In this document: one piece after another, positions 15,660 to 22,754 of the stretch
How positions within the stretch are numbered: the stretch's first letter is position 1
Layout of the letters: each line of letters starts with the position of its first letter
Source: an uncultured Robinsoniella sp.
Lineage (GTDB): Bacteria > Bacillota > Clostridia > Lachnospirales > Lachnospiraceae
DNA length: 28,790 nucleotides
Assembly: GCA_900540475.1 (NCBI GenBank)
Contig: UQGG01000071.1
Coordinates: 1-28,790 of the forward strand
Reading direction: 5' to 3'
The notes under the pieces: generated by a model
What the model saw: the letters and a program-made list of their open reading frames with translations, nothing else
What the model was told of the DNA's origin: nothing
Databases searched by the model: none
Position numbers and translations under genes: made by a program

Positions 15660-15697
15660 CTAGTGCCGCCCGGCGCAAATACGCCGGGCGGCACTAG
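15660..15697. repeat. Perfect GC-rich hairpin
   Basis: CTAGTGCCGCCCGGCG and its exact complement form a 16-bp stem around a 6-base loop (caaata). No T-run follows on the minus strand, so it is not a standard terminator for the operon ending at 15751. It stands directly behind that operon's own terminator. Confidence 0.85.
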
Positions 15698-15727
15698 AAA
15701 AAGCCTGCAGGTTTCCCCATCAGGCTG
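15698..15727 (-). terminator. Terminator of the sucrose operon
   Basis: On the minus strand AGCCTG and CAGGCT pair around a 13-base loop and are followed by TTTTT, 24 bases after the GH32 stop codon. Confidence 0.75.
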
Positions 15728-15750
15728 TCTCTCATACTTATTTGGCTGTG

Positions 15751-17079
15751 TTACATCTGTTTCAGAATGAATTTCTTACCCTCAGGCAGTGAAATATCTC
15801 TCTTTAAATCATATACCACATTGCTGATTACATATTCCCCGTCATTTACATAGACTTCCACTAAATTCCGGTCAACAAGAATATTCAGCCGGGCATTCTC
15901 TTTCAGTTCCGGGGTTTCAAAGGAAAGCCTGCAGTTTGCGATTCCCTCGTAAACTTTTTCCCGGTTTGTACCGATTTTATTTCCCTTTCTGTAAATCTCA
16001 TAACCGCCCAGGGATAGCGACTCCCCGTCGTCCAGCGCAATCTTTAACTGGTATGGTTTTTCTGCTTCCAGTTCTCCAACCCGGGATATTTCCTTTGTAA
16101 ATGCTTTTTCCACATTAGGATGCATACGGTAATAGATGTGGTGGTCTCTGAGTTCTGTCACCCGGGGCGTGCACATCATTCCGATCCAGGGCTTTTCATC
16201 CGAAACCGGTCTGGGCATTCTCATCCATCCGATGACAACTCTGCGCCCTTCTTCGTCTACCGTACTCTGAGGTGCATAGAGATCAAGCCCATAGTCTGCA
16301 AACTGATACGTTTCTGCCATTTTCAGGGTTCCTGTCTGTTCGTCAAAATCTGCTTCTGCACATATGGCATGGTTCTGTTCCTTTTCACCGTCCTTTAAAA
16401 ATCCCATGGGCGAAAAGCAAACTACCCAGCCCTCTTCGGTCTGATACAGATCCGGACATTCCCACATCCACCCAAAAGAATGATCTTCCGGCTCGTAACT
16501 GTTCAGATATTCCCAGTTTTCTTTGTCACTGCTTCTGTAAAACAGCAGAATGCCTTTTTTCTCATCCAAAGTGCTTCCAAGAACCATGTAATAGTAATCT
16601 CCGCTTTTCCAAACCTTAGGATCCCTTGTATGTGTACGATGTCCAAGAGAAGCATCCAAAATCGGAGGAATAATCAGCTTTTTATCTTTGAAATTGTCAA
16701 AGTGAATCCCATCTTCCGATGCGATCATCATCTGGGAAGACTCAAATTGTTCATTCACACAGTGATGAATATCCTCCTTGGTAATCTCTTCATAACGCAC
16801 ACCGGTGTAATAAATATAAAGCTTTCCATTCTCCTGCACCGCACTTCCGGAAAAGCAGCCATTTTTATCCCAGTATTTGCTTGGATAAAGGGCAATCTCC
16901 TGATGGGTCCAGTTAACCATGTCTGAACTAATTGCATGGCCCCAGTGCATGGTTGCCCATGCAGGAGCATAAGGAAAGTACTGATAAAACAAATGATATT
17001 TTCCTTTATAATAGATAAAACCATTGGGATCATTGATCCAGTTCCCCGGTGCCCTCAAGTGTAATTGATGTTCTGTCAT
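15751..17079 (-). CDS. Glycoside hydrolase family 32: sucrose(-6-phosphate) hydrolase / beta-fructosidase
   Basis: 442 residues, no signal peptide, so cytoplasmic. The three GH32 acidic motifs are present: 'WINDPNG' with nucleophile D17, 'RDP' with D153, and 'ECP' with acid/base E207. A beta-sandwich domain fills the C-terminal third ('ARLNILVDRNLVEVYVNDGEYVISN'). The enzyme cleaves terminal beta-fructosyl bonds in sucrose or short fructo-oligosaccharides. It is the last gene of an ABC-importer operon, 20 bases after the ATPase gene with GGGAGG before ATG. Uptake by an ABC system delivers unphosphorylated sugar, so free sucrose or fructo-oligosaccharide is a more likely substrate than sucrose-6-phosphate (inference). 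Confidence 0.95.
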   Translation of the reverse strand: MTEHQLHLRAPGNWINDPNGFIYYKGKYHLFYQYFPYAPAWATMHWGHAISSDMVNWTHQEIALYPSKYWDKNGCFSGSAVQENGKLYIYYTGVRYEEITKEDIHHCVNEQFESSQMMIASEDGIHFDNFKDKKLIIPPILDASLGHRTHTRDPKVWKSGDYYYMVLGSTLDEKKGILLFYRSSDKENWEYLNSYEPEDHSFGWMWECPDLYQTEEGWVVCFSPMGFLKDGEKEQNHAICAEADFDEQTGTLKMAETYQFADYGLDLYAPQSTVDEEGRRVVIGWMRMPRPVSDEKPWIGMMCTPRVTELRDHHIYYRMHPNVEKAFTKEISRVGELEAEKPYQLKIALDDGESLSLGGYEIYRKGNKIGTNREKVYEGIANCRLSFETPELKENARLNILVDRNLVEVYVNDGEYVISNVVYDLKRDISLPEGKKFILKQM

Positions 17080-17099
17080 AGAAACCTCCCTAATTCATA

Positions 17100-18194
17100 T
17101 TAATATTTTTCTTCTGTCTGTTTATCAAAGAAATGAAATTTTGTGGGTTCCAGTACAAAAGAAATCTTTTCTCCGATACTGCTGACCTCATATTTGGAAA
17201 CCCGTGCAACAGTGGTTATTCCGCCAAAACTAAAATAAAGATTGTTTTCATTCCCCATAACTTCTTTATTTTCTACGACAGAAGTCTGTATATCCGATTT
17301 GTAAATCTCCAGATTGTGCGGATCCAGTTTTATATCCTCACCACGGATCCCCAGAATCATATCCCCCTGTTTTCCGTTTAGTTTTTTCAGAACCCCCTCC
17401 GGGAGTGTGATCTTCTTTTTATCCCCTTTGAATTCCACGAGGTTTCCATTTACATTCACATCATAGAAATTCATCTGAGGAGAACCGATGAAGCCCGCTA
17501 CAAATTTATTCACGGGGTGCTCATACAATTCCATTGGAGCACCTACCTGCTGGATAACCCCGTCCTTCATGATAACAATACGGTCCGCCATGGTCATCGC
17601 TTCGATCTGGTCATGGGTTACATAAATGGTGGTGGTGCCCAGCGTGCGGTGAAGCTTGCTGATTTCATTTCGCATACTCACGCGCAGCTTGGCATCCAGG
17701 TTGGAAAGAGGCTCATCCATAAGAAATACTTTCTGATTCTTCACAATCGCCCTGCCCAGTGCAACCCTCTGACGCTGACCGCCGGAAAGGTTCTTCGGTT
17801 TTCGGTACCGGTATTCTTCCAGCCCCAGTATATCAATTGCCCAGTTTACTTTTCTTTTGATTTCATCGGATGGAACCTTCATATTCTTCAAACCGTATCC
17901 GATATTTTTCTCCACGGTCATATGGGGATAAAGGGCATAATTCTGAAATACCATGGCAATTCCCCGGTCTCTTGGCGCTGTTTCATTTACCTTTTTTCCA
18001 TCGATAAACAATTCTCCCTGTGAGATATCCTCAAATCCCGCAATCATGCGCAGTGTTGTGGACTTTCCGCAGCCGGACGGTCCCACAAATGCAATAAATT
18101 CCTTCTCTTTAATTTCCAGATTAAAATTGGAAACCGCATTCTTATCCGTATTTGCATATTTTTTATTTATATTTTTAAATTCAATAAAGCTCAT
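17100..18194 (-). CDS. ABC transporter ATPase, MsmK/UgpC family
   Basis: 364 residues. The nucleotide-binding domain has Walker A 'GPSGCGKST' (residues 38-46), Q-loop 'MVFQNYALYPHMTV', signature 'LSGGQRQRVALGRA', Walker B 'KVFLMDEPLSNLDA' and the switch histidine in 'YVTHDQIEAMTMADR'. The C-terminal regulatory OB-fold region follows ('VGAPMELYEHPVNKFVAGFIGSPQMNFYDV'). It energises CUT1-type sugar importers by binding the two permeases. In many clostridia one MsmK serves several importers from elsewhere on the chromosome; here the operon carries its own copy, 4 bases after the second permease. Substitution of the usual symbol msmK would overstate what can be known. Confidence 0.95.
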   Translation of the reverse strand: MSFIEFKNINKKYANTDKNAVSNFNLEIKEKEFIAFVGPSGCGKSTTLRMIAGFEDISQGELFIDGKKVNETAPRDRGIAMVFQNYALYPHMTVEKNIGYGLKNMKVPSDEIKRKVNWAIDILGLEEYRYRKPKNLSGGQRQRVALGRAIVKNQKVFLMDEPLSNLDAKLRVSMRNEISKLHRTLGTTTIYVTHDQIEAMTMADRIVIMKDGVIQQVGAPMELYEHPVNKFVAGFIGSPQMNFYDVNVNGNLVEFKGDKKKITLPEGVLKKLNGKQGDMILGIRGEDIKLDPHNLEIYKSDIQTSVVENKEVMGNENNLYFSFGGITTVARVSKYEVSSIGEKISFVLEPTKFHFFDKQTEEKY

Positions 18195-18198
18195 ACTA

Positions 18199-19050
18199 TC
18201 ATCCTTCCTTCGTGCCTGTGTGTGTGACTCCTTCTACAATCTGTTTGGAGAAACAGGAATATATAATAATGACCGGTATCGTAATCAGGGTGATGACTGC
18301 CAGAGTCTGCCCCATGGTTGTATTTTCATTGGCTGTGATGGAATTTAATCCGATCTGTGCCGTAAGCAGATCACTGGAAGTGAATACCAGGGACGGCCAG
18401 AGATAGTCATTCCAAACGTTTAAAAATGTAAAAACACTGACTGTAGCCACAACTGTTTTCGACATAGGAAGAACCATTGTAAAGAAATACTTCACCGGAC
18501 TGCAGAAATCCAGCTGTGCCGCTTCATAAATGTCATCCGGCAGACTTAAAAAAACCTGGCGGAACAGGAAAATATTAAATGGGTTTACGATCATGGGCAG
18601 AATATAACCAATCACGGTATTCAGCAGCCCCGTTTTTGCAATAATCAAAAAGTGTATGGTAATAATCGTCTCTGTCGGAATAATCATCAGCATCATAATA
18701 ACCAGCACCCAGCGCTCCCAGAACGGAAAATCTATTTTCGCGAGGGCATATCCTGCCAGGCCGTTTACGATGATTCCCAGTACGATGAGAACCGCAGCGT
18801 AAAACAGCGTGTTTCCCATATAGCGCAGAAAAGAAGTATTGGTGATAATGGATATATAGTTGTCAAAAAAGCTGCTGTTCAGTGCCGGCGGAATAAACGC
18901 AGACATGGCATTCATATCCGCTGCAATGGCAGCATCCGGCTTAAATGAATTTGCCAGCATCCAGACCACCGGGAATAAGAAGAAAACAGATAAAATAAGC
19001 ATCAGGATAACCAGTAACCAGTTAATTGATTTTTGTTTTTTTGTTAACAT
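18199..19050 (-). CDS. Sugar ABC transporter permease 2 (MalG/CUT1 type)
   Basis: 283 residues with six predicted membrane segments, from 'WLLVILMLILSVFFLFPVVWMLANSFK' onward. The cytoplasmic EAA loop reads 'IYEAAQLDFCSPVKYFFTMVLPMSK'; the glycine usual after the aspartate is replaced by F. It forms the membrane channel with permease 1. Its start overlaps the end of permease 1 by 29 bases and its AAGGAGGAG site lies inside that gene, so translation is coupled. Confidence 0.93.
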   Translation of the reverse strand: MLTKKQKSINWLLVILMLILSVFFLFPVVWMLANSFKPDAAIAADMNAMSAFIPPALNSSFFDNYISIITNTSFLRYMGNTLFYAAVLIVLGIIVNGLAGYALAKIDFPFWERWVLVIMMLMIIPTETIITIHFLIIAKTGLLNTVIGYILPMIVNPFNIFLFRQVFLSLPDDIYEAAQLDFCSPVKYFFTMVLPMSKTVVATVSVFTFLNVWNDYLWPSLVFTSSDLLTAQIGLNSITANENTTMGQTLAVITLITIPVIIIYSCFSKQIVEGVTHTGTKEG

Positions 19051-19924
19051 GTTTCTCCTCCTTATCTCTCGTTAAGATCGTCTGCACAATGGTCAGTATG
19101 ACCACAAATATCACAAACACAATTGCCATGGTTGAAGCAAGCCCCATTTCCCAGTTCACCGTACCGGTTTCATAGATATCGTAGACCAGCGTATAAGTAG
19201 AGTGGGAAGGCCCGCCTCCTGTCATAACCATAGGCTGGACAATCATTTTAAAAGCACCGATGGTGATGGTGATAAATACAAATATACAAATGGGTTTTAA
19301 TTCCGGCAGGGTAATATCCCTGAATTTCTGCCATCCGCTGGCATGATCCATTTCAGCCGCTTCGTAAAGTCCCGGATTAATCGCCTGCAGCCCGCCCAGA
19401 AAAATAATCATCTGATATCCCACACCCTGCCAGATACTCATAAATGCAATGGAGGGAAGTGCCTGTTTATCGCTGTATATAAAAGGCTGTGCGGATAGGC
19501 CTAAGTTCACCAGTATCGTATTAAGAATTCCCTCCGGATTATAGATCTGCATCCACAAAGTGGAAACAACCGCAAGGGACATGACAACTGGTATAAAAAA
19601 TGCTACTTTAAAATACTTTTTACAATGGGTTACTTTGTTAATCAGAAGCGCCAGAATAAGCGCTCCGCCTCCCTGCAGAGGCACGATTATAAATACAAAC
19701 TTCACGGTATTTACGAAAGCCTTTACAAACAGTTCATCCTTAAATATCGTAAGATAGTTTTCCAGTCCCACAAAATGTGTAAGATCCGGATTCAAAGCAA
19801 AATAATCCGTAAAGCTGAAAACCAGTGTCAGCAGCATAGGGAGAAACAAAAAGACCGTTAGCAGTACCAATGCCGGACCAAAAAATGCCATTCCTAACAT
19901 CGAATTAGATTTTTTTCTCTTCAT
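19022..19924 (-). CDS. Sugar ABC transporter permease 1 (MalF/CUT1 type)
   Basis: 300 residues with about six membrane segments, starting 'MLGMAFFGPALVLLTVFLFLPMLLTLVFSFTDYF', typical of CUT1 permeases. The EAA loop is 'LYEAAEMDHASGWQKFRDITLPELKP', in which histidine stands where most homologues have glycine. The ATG overlaps the stop codon of the binding-protein gene by one base (TAATG), a sign of coupled translation. It partners the next gene product in the membrane. Confidence 0.93.
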   Translation of the reverse strand: MKRKKSNSMLGMAFFGPALVLLTVFLFLPMLLTLVFSFTDYFALNPDLTHFVGLENYLTIFKDELFVKAFVNTVKFVFIIVPLQGGGALILALLINKVTHCKKYFKVAFFIPVVMSLAVVSTLWMQIYNPEGILNTILVNLGLSAQPFIYSDKQALPSIAFMSIWQGVGYQMIIFLGGLQAINPGLYEAAEMDHASGWQKFRDITLPELKPICIFVFITITIGAFKMIVQPMVMTGGGPSHSTYTLVYDIYETGTVNWEMGLASTMAIVFVIFVVILTIVQTILTRDKEEKHVNKKTKIN

Positions 19925-21246
19925 TATTCTCTTGTATAACGCTTTAATTTGGCGTCAATCCTTTCTATAGATTTATCCAGTTCTCCTCTGGCATCTTTTC
20001 CATTCAGCGCTGCCCCTTCCAGGACCTGTTGAAAAGAAGTACTGACCTGAGGATATACCGGCGTTTTGGGTCTTGGATGTCCATATTTATTCAGCTGCTC
20101 ATACAGCGCCTTATAGTTCTCATCTTCCGAAAAAAGAGAAATCTGATCAAATGCTCCATAAGTGGACGGAAGCCCTTTTGTCTGTTCATGAAGGATTATG
20201 CCGCTTTCCACCCCGCTCATCCATTTTACCAGTTCTGTAGCACCTTCCAGATCATGGGTAGAAGCTGATGCTGCATATGCCCAGGAACCTGTAGGCGTAT
20301 ACCTTCCGCCATCCCAGTTTTCTCCCACAATATAAGGTGCAACTCCCAGCTTGATATCCGGATAGTTCTCATAGACCGTGTTCACTTCCCATGCCCCGTC
20401 AAACTTAAATGCCGCACGACCTGTTTCAAACAGCTTATCAATGGGGGTTTTAGACATGTAGTCATTCTCCACTAGCCCACGGAAGAAATTCACCGCTTCT
20501 ACATTCGCATCAGAGTTGAATATTCCATCCACACTCAGACCGTCCCCACTCACAAAGTCTCCTCCATTTGCCCAGAAGAAAGGAGCATAATAATAAATGC
20601 TGGCTTCTCCAACGGGGAATGTCATATCCAGACAGTACCCGTTCTTTTCTTTCATGACCGGATCGAGTTTTTTACAAATGTCCAAAAACTCGTTCCAGGT
20701 CCAGGGATCATCCCCGGAAGGAATATCAATTCCGGCATTTTCCAGAATATCCTTGTTATAATACAGCCCTACACTGGATTCCATTGCCCCCAGCGTATAC
20801 AGCTTATCGTTATAGGTTCCCTGCTCAAGTATAGAATCCAGATAGACTGCCCTTTCCTCATCCCGAAGCTCTGACAATGGCTGGATTATGCCGTTTGCAG
20901 CATAAGCCGCTACATTGGGCCCATCCACCGTAAGCACATCCGGCAGCCCTCCGGACATAACAGATGCATTTACCTTATCGGAATATCCGCCTCCACTGTC
21001 ATTTCTGGGAATGAACTCAATATCTGCAAAATATCTGCCGTCATACTTCTCATTAAATCTTCTTACAGACTCTGCATAGGCATCTCCTTCGGGTGTGTCC
21101 TCAATTGTATGTACCCATATGGAAAGGTAGCTCTCTCCTTCCTCATATCCGGCAATATCGCCTGGCTTTATCTCTTTTTGCCCGCACCCTGCCAGGCAGC
21201 TGGCGGCAAGGAAAAATACTGCCGCATATTTCCATGACTTACTCAT
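19924..21246 (-). CDS. Sugar-binding lipoprotein of the ABC importer
   Basis: 440 residues from the chosen start. Signal peptide and lipobox 'LAASCLAGC' place the lipidated cysteine at residue 21. The mature part is a family 1 solute-binding protein ('GGYSDKVNASVMSGGLPDVLTVDGPNVAAYAANGIIQPLSEL', 'YTLGAMESSVGLYYNKDILENAGI', 'AAFKFDGAWEVN'). It captures the sugar outside the membrane, probably sucrose or a fructoside given the GH32 enzyme in the operon. The frame is open to 21420, but that extension would run through the operator region; AAAGGAGGAG lies just before ATG 21246. It is the first gene of the operon and is expressed from the promoter at 21329-21357 under LacI-type control. Confidence 0.93.
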   Translation of the reverse strand: MSKSWKYAAVFFLAASCLAGCGQKEIKPGDIAGYEEGESYLSIWVHTIEDTPEGDAYAESVRRFNEKYDGRYFADIEFIPRNDSGGGYSDKVNASVMSGGLPDVLTVDGPNVAAYAANGIIQPLSELRDEERAVYLDSILEQGTYNDKLYTLGAMESSVGLYYNKDILENAGIDIPSGDDPWTWNEFLDICKKLDPVMKEKNGYCLDMTFPVGEASIYYYAPFFWANGGDFVSGDGLSVDGIFNSDANVEAVNFFRGLVENDYMSKTPIDKLFETGRAAFKFDGAWEVNTVYENYPDIKLGVAPYIVGENWDGGRYTPTGSWAYAASASTHDLEGATELVKWMSGVESGIILHEQTKGLPSTYGAFDQISLFSEDENYKALYEQLNKYGHPRPKTPVYPQVSTSFQQVLEGAALNGKDARGELDKSIERIDAKLKRYTRE

Positions 21247-21280
21247 GCGCTCCTCCTTTACTTCACTAACCTTTGTTTTG

Positions 21281-21317
21281 TAACCGGTAATGTTACCGGT
21301 TAAGTAACCGGTTACTT
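21281..21317. promoter_or_regulatory. Proximal LacI-family operator array
   Basis: Three CCGG cores have centres exactly 12 bp apart (21285.5, 21297.5, 21309.5). The first two form TAACCGGTAA-tg-TTACCGGTTA; the third is the perfect 16-bp palindrome AAGTAACCGGTTACTT (21302-21317). AACCGGTT agrees with the CG-centred palindromes bound by LacI/GalR regulators. The third site begins about 5 bases after the expected start of the sugar operon transcript, a classic repressing position. Confidence 0.85.
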
Positions 21318-21328
21318 TATCTGTTTTA

Positions 21329-21357
21329 AGAGTATCACAACTCCATATTAGCGTCAA
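21329..21357 (-). promoter_or_regulatory. Promoter of the sucrose operon
   Basis: TTGACG (21352-21357), a 17-bp spacer, then TACTCT (21329-21334) preceded by TGA (extended -10). Expected start near 21322. Confidence 0.65.
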
Positions 21358-21423
21358 TTCCTTTTTCCATTTTTGTGAATACTGTCTTGAATTGTCAGTA
21401 TTATTTTGTAAGATATTCACAAA

Positions 21424-21437
21424 AATAACCGGTTACT
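21424..21437. promoter_or_regulatory. Distal LacI-family operator
   Basis: TAACCGGTTA is a perfect 10-bp palindrome inside AAATAACCGGTTACTTT, centred 121 bp from the proximal 16-bp operator. It lies upstream of both divergent promoters and could serve DNA looping or regulator autocontrol. Confidence 0.8.
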
Positions 21438-21459
21438 TTCATCCATTGCTAATTTGACA

Positions 21460-21488
21460 TTGCCTCAGGAAGGTATTTTTGTTATACT
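21460..21488 (+). promoter_or_regulatory. Promoter of the lacI-type gene
   Basis: TTGCCT (21460-21465), 17-bp spacer, TATACT (21483-21488). The expected start near 21495 is the first base of the third palindromic repeat. A TTGACA at 21454 is too far (23 bp) from the -10. Confidence 0.55.
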
Positions 21489-21494
21489 TTTGCC

Positions 21495-21592
21495 AGGGCG
21501 TGTTTGGAAATTGCTTTCTGACAGCTGCGCGTTCCGGTTCGTGGGAGATTTGCCCCCGATAATGGGCGCATAGCGGGCTATGTAACCTGAAT
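21495..21592 (+). repeat. Palindromic dispersed repeat, family 1, copy 3 (left arm and centre only)
   Basis: Starts AGGGCGTGTTTGGAAATTGCTTTCTG and follows copies 1 and 2 through CAGCTG, GTGGGAGATTTG, GGGCGCATAGCGGGCTATG to TAACCTGAAT. The right arm is missing, so this copy is truncated or decayed. It forms most of the 5' UTR of the lacI-type gene. Confidence 0.85.
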
Positions 21593-21636
21593 GTGCCAAA
21601 TTTCTATCAGAAACATGTACCAACAAAGGAGCTGCT

Positions 21637-22671
21637 ATGGGTAAAAAAAATAAAGTAACTTTTCATGATATTGCAGTTTATACAAACTTTTCAAAAACAA
21701 CCATTTCCAGGTATTTTAATAACCCGGACTCTCTGACAGAAGAGAACCAGAAAATAATTGCAGATGCTCTGGTGGCTCTTGATTATAAAGAAAATAAAGT
21801 TGCCCGGATACTGGCAAGTGGAAGTACTGAGTTTGTAGGCATAATTATCCCAAACCTGTATCTGCACTACTATTCGGAAATGCTGAATCAGATTCTCTCT
21901 TCTTATCAGGAATATGGCTATAAGTTCCTGGTGTTTGTAGGCAATGATGATGCGGAAGTGGAACGTAATTACATCAAAGAATTGATGGCGTACCAGATTG
22001 AAGGCCTGATTGTCTTAAGCCACACCATTCCCTCAAAAGAGCTGGCGGATTACCGCATCCCGATTGTTGCAATCGAACGGGAAGATCAGTATATTTCCAG
22101 CATTAACACAGATAACTATATGGGCGCTGTCCAGGCTACCAGCCTCCTGATTAAAAATAAATGCAGTGTCTTAATTCATATCAACAACGATGTGCCAAAT
22201 TATATACCGGCGTATGGCCGAATTAAAGGATTTCAGGATATTTGCGGGGAAGAGAAGATCCCGCATGAGATTATTTACTGCGATCTGGGATCGACCTTTG
22301 AAGCCAGCAATCAGAAGCTTGCTGAAATTTATGAAGACCTGGAAAAACGGTATCCCAATCAAAAAAAGGGCATCTTTATGCCCAACGATACCCATGCCAA
22401 TGTTCTCCTCAATATTATCATACGCCAGAAAGGTACACTGGGCAGCGATTACCGGATTGTAGGATTTGATGATTCTCCTATTTCCAAAGAAGCGATTATC
22501 CCTATCACAACCGTCGGCCAGCAGATCAGTCTTCTGGCACAGGAAGCGGTAAAACTACTGGTCTCCCAGATGTCCGAACGTAAAAAGAGGCGTCCTAACA
22601 TTTCTTCAGAACCGGTTCATAAAAAAATACCTCCGGTACTTGTGCGCAGAGATACTACCGATCATTCATAA
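21637..22671 (+). CDS. LacI/GalR-family repressor of the sucrose operon
   Basis: 344 residues. The N-terminal HTH reads 'VTFHDIAVYTNFSKTTISRYFNNPDSLTEENQKIIADALVALDYKENKVARILASG' (8-63), including the hinge helix. The periplasmic-binding-like effector domain follows ('FVGIIIPNLYLHYYSEMLNQI', 'IEGLIVLSHT', 'IVGFDDSPISKEAIIPITTVGQQI'). It starts with AAAGGAGC before ATG. It is transcribed divergently from the ABC-importer operon and should bind the AACCGGTT operators, probably releasing them when sugar or a sugar phosphate is present. The distal operator lies near its own promoter, so autoregulation is possible. Its 5' UTR contains a palindromic repeat. Confidence 0.94.
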   Translation: MGKKNKVTFHDIAVYTNFSKTTISRYFNNPDSLTEENQKIIADALVALDYKENKVARILASGSTEFVGIIIPNLYLHYYSEMLNQILSSYQEYGYKFLVFVGNDDAEVERNYIKELMAYQIEGLIVLSHTIPSKELADYRIPIVAIEREDQYISSINTDNYMGAVQATSLLIKNKCSVLIHINNDVPNYIPAYGRIKGFQDICGEEKIPHEIIYCDLGSTFEASNQKLAEIYEDLEKRYPNQKKGIFMPNDTHANVLLNIIIRQKGTLGSDYRIVGFDDSPISKEAIIPITTVGQQISLLAQEAVKLLVSQMSERKKRRPNISSEPVHKKIPPVLVRRDTTDHS

Positions 22672-22718
22672 TTTGAACACTGCCGTATAGATCTGGCAGA
22701 AAAAGCATTAGTCTATTT

Positions 22719-22746
22719 AAAAAGGCTCCCTGACGGAAGCCTTTTT
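22719..22746. terminator. Bidirectional terminator
   Basis: AAAAAGGCTCC and GGAAGCCTTTTT pair around a short loop between the convergent lacI-type and flotillin genes, with T-runs on both strands. Confidence 0.85.
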
Positions 22747-22754
22747 CTGTATTC

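Noticed and set aside
15252..15694. Two short minus-strand reading frames in the region
   Set aside because: They lie entirely in palindromic repeat DNA, lack good ribosome-binding sites and look like no protein.
21247..21420. 58-residue N-terminal extension of the sugar-binding lipoprotein
   Set aside because: It would cover the promoter and operators and put the lipoprotein signal peptide inside the chain.
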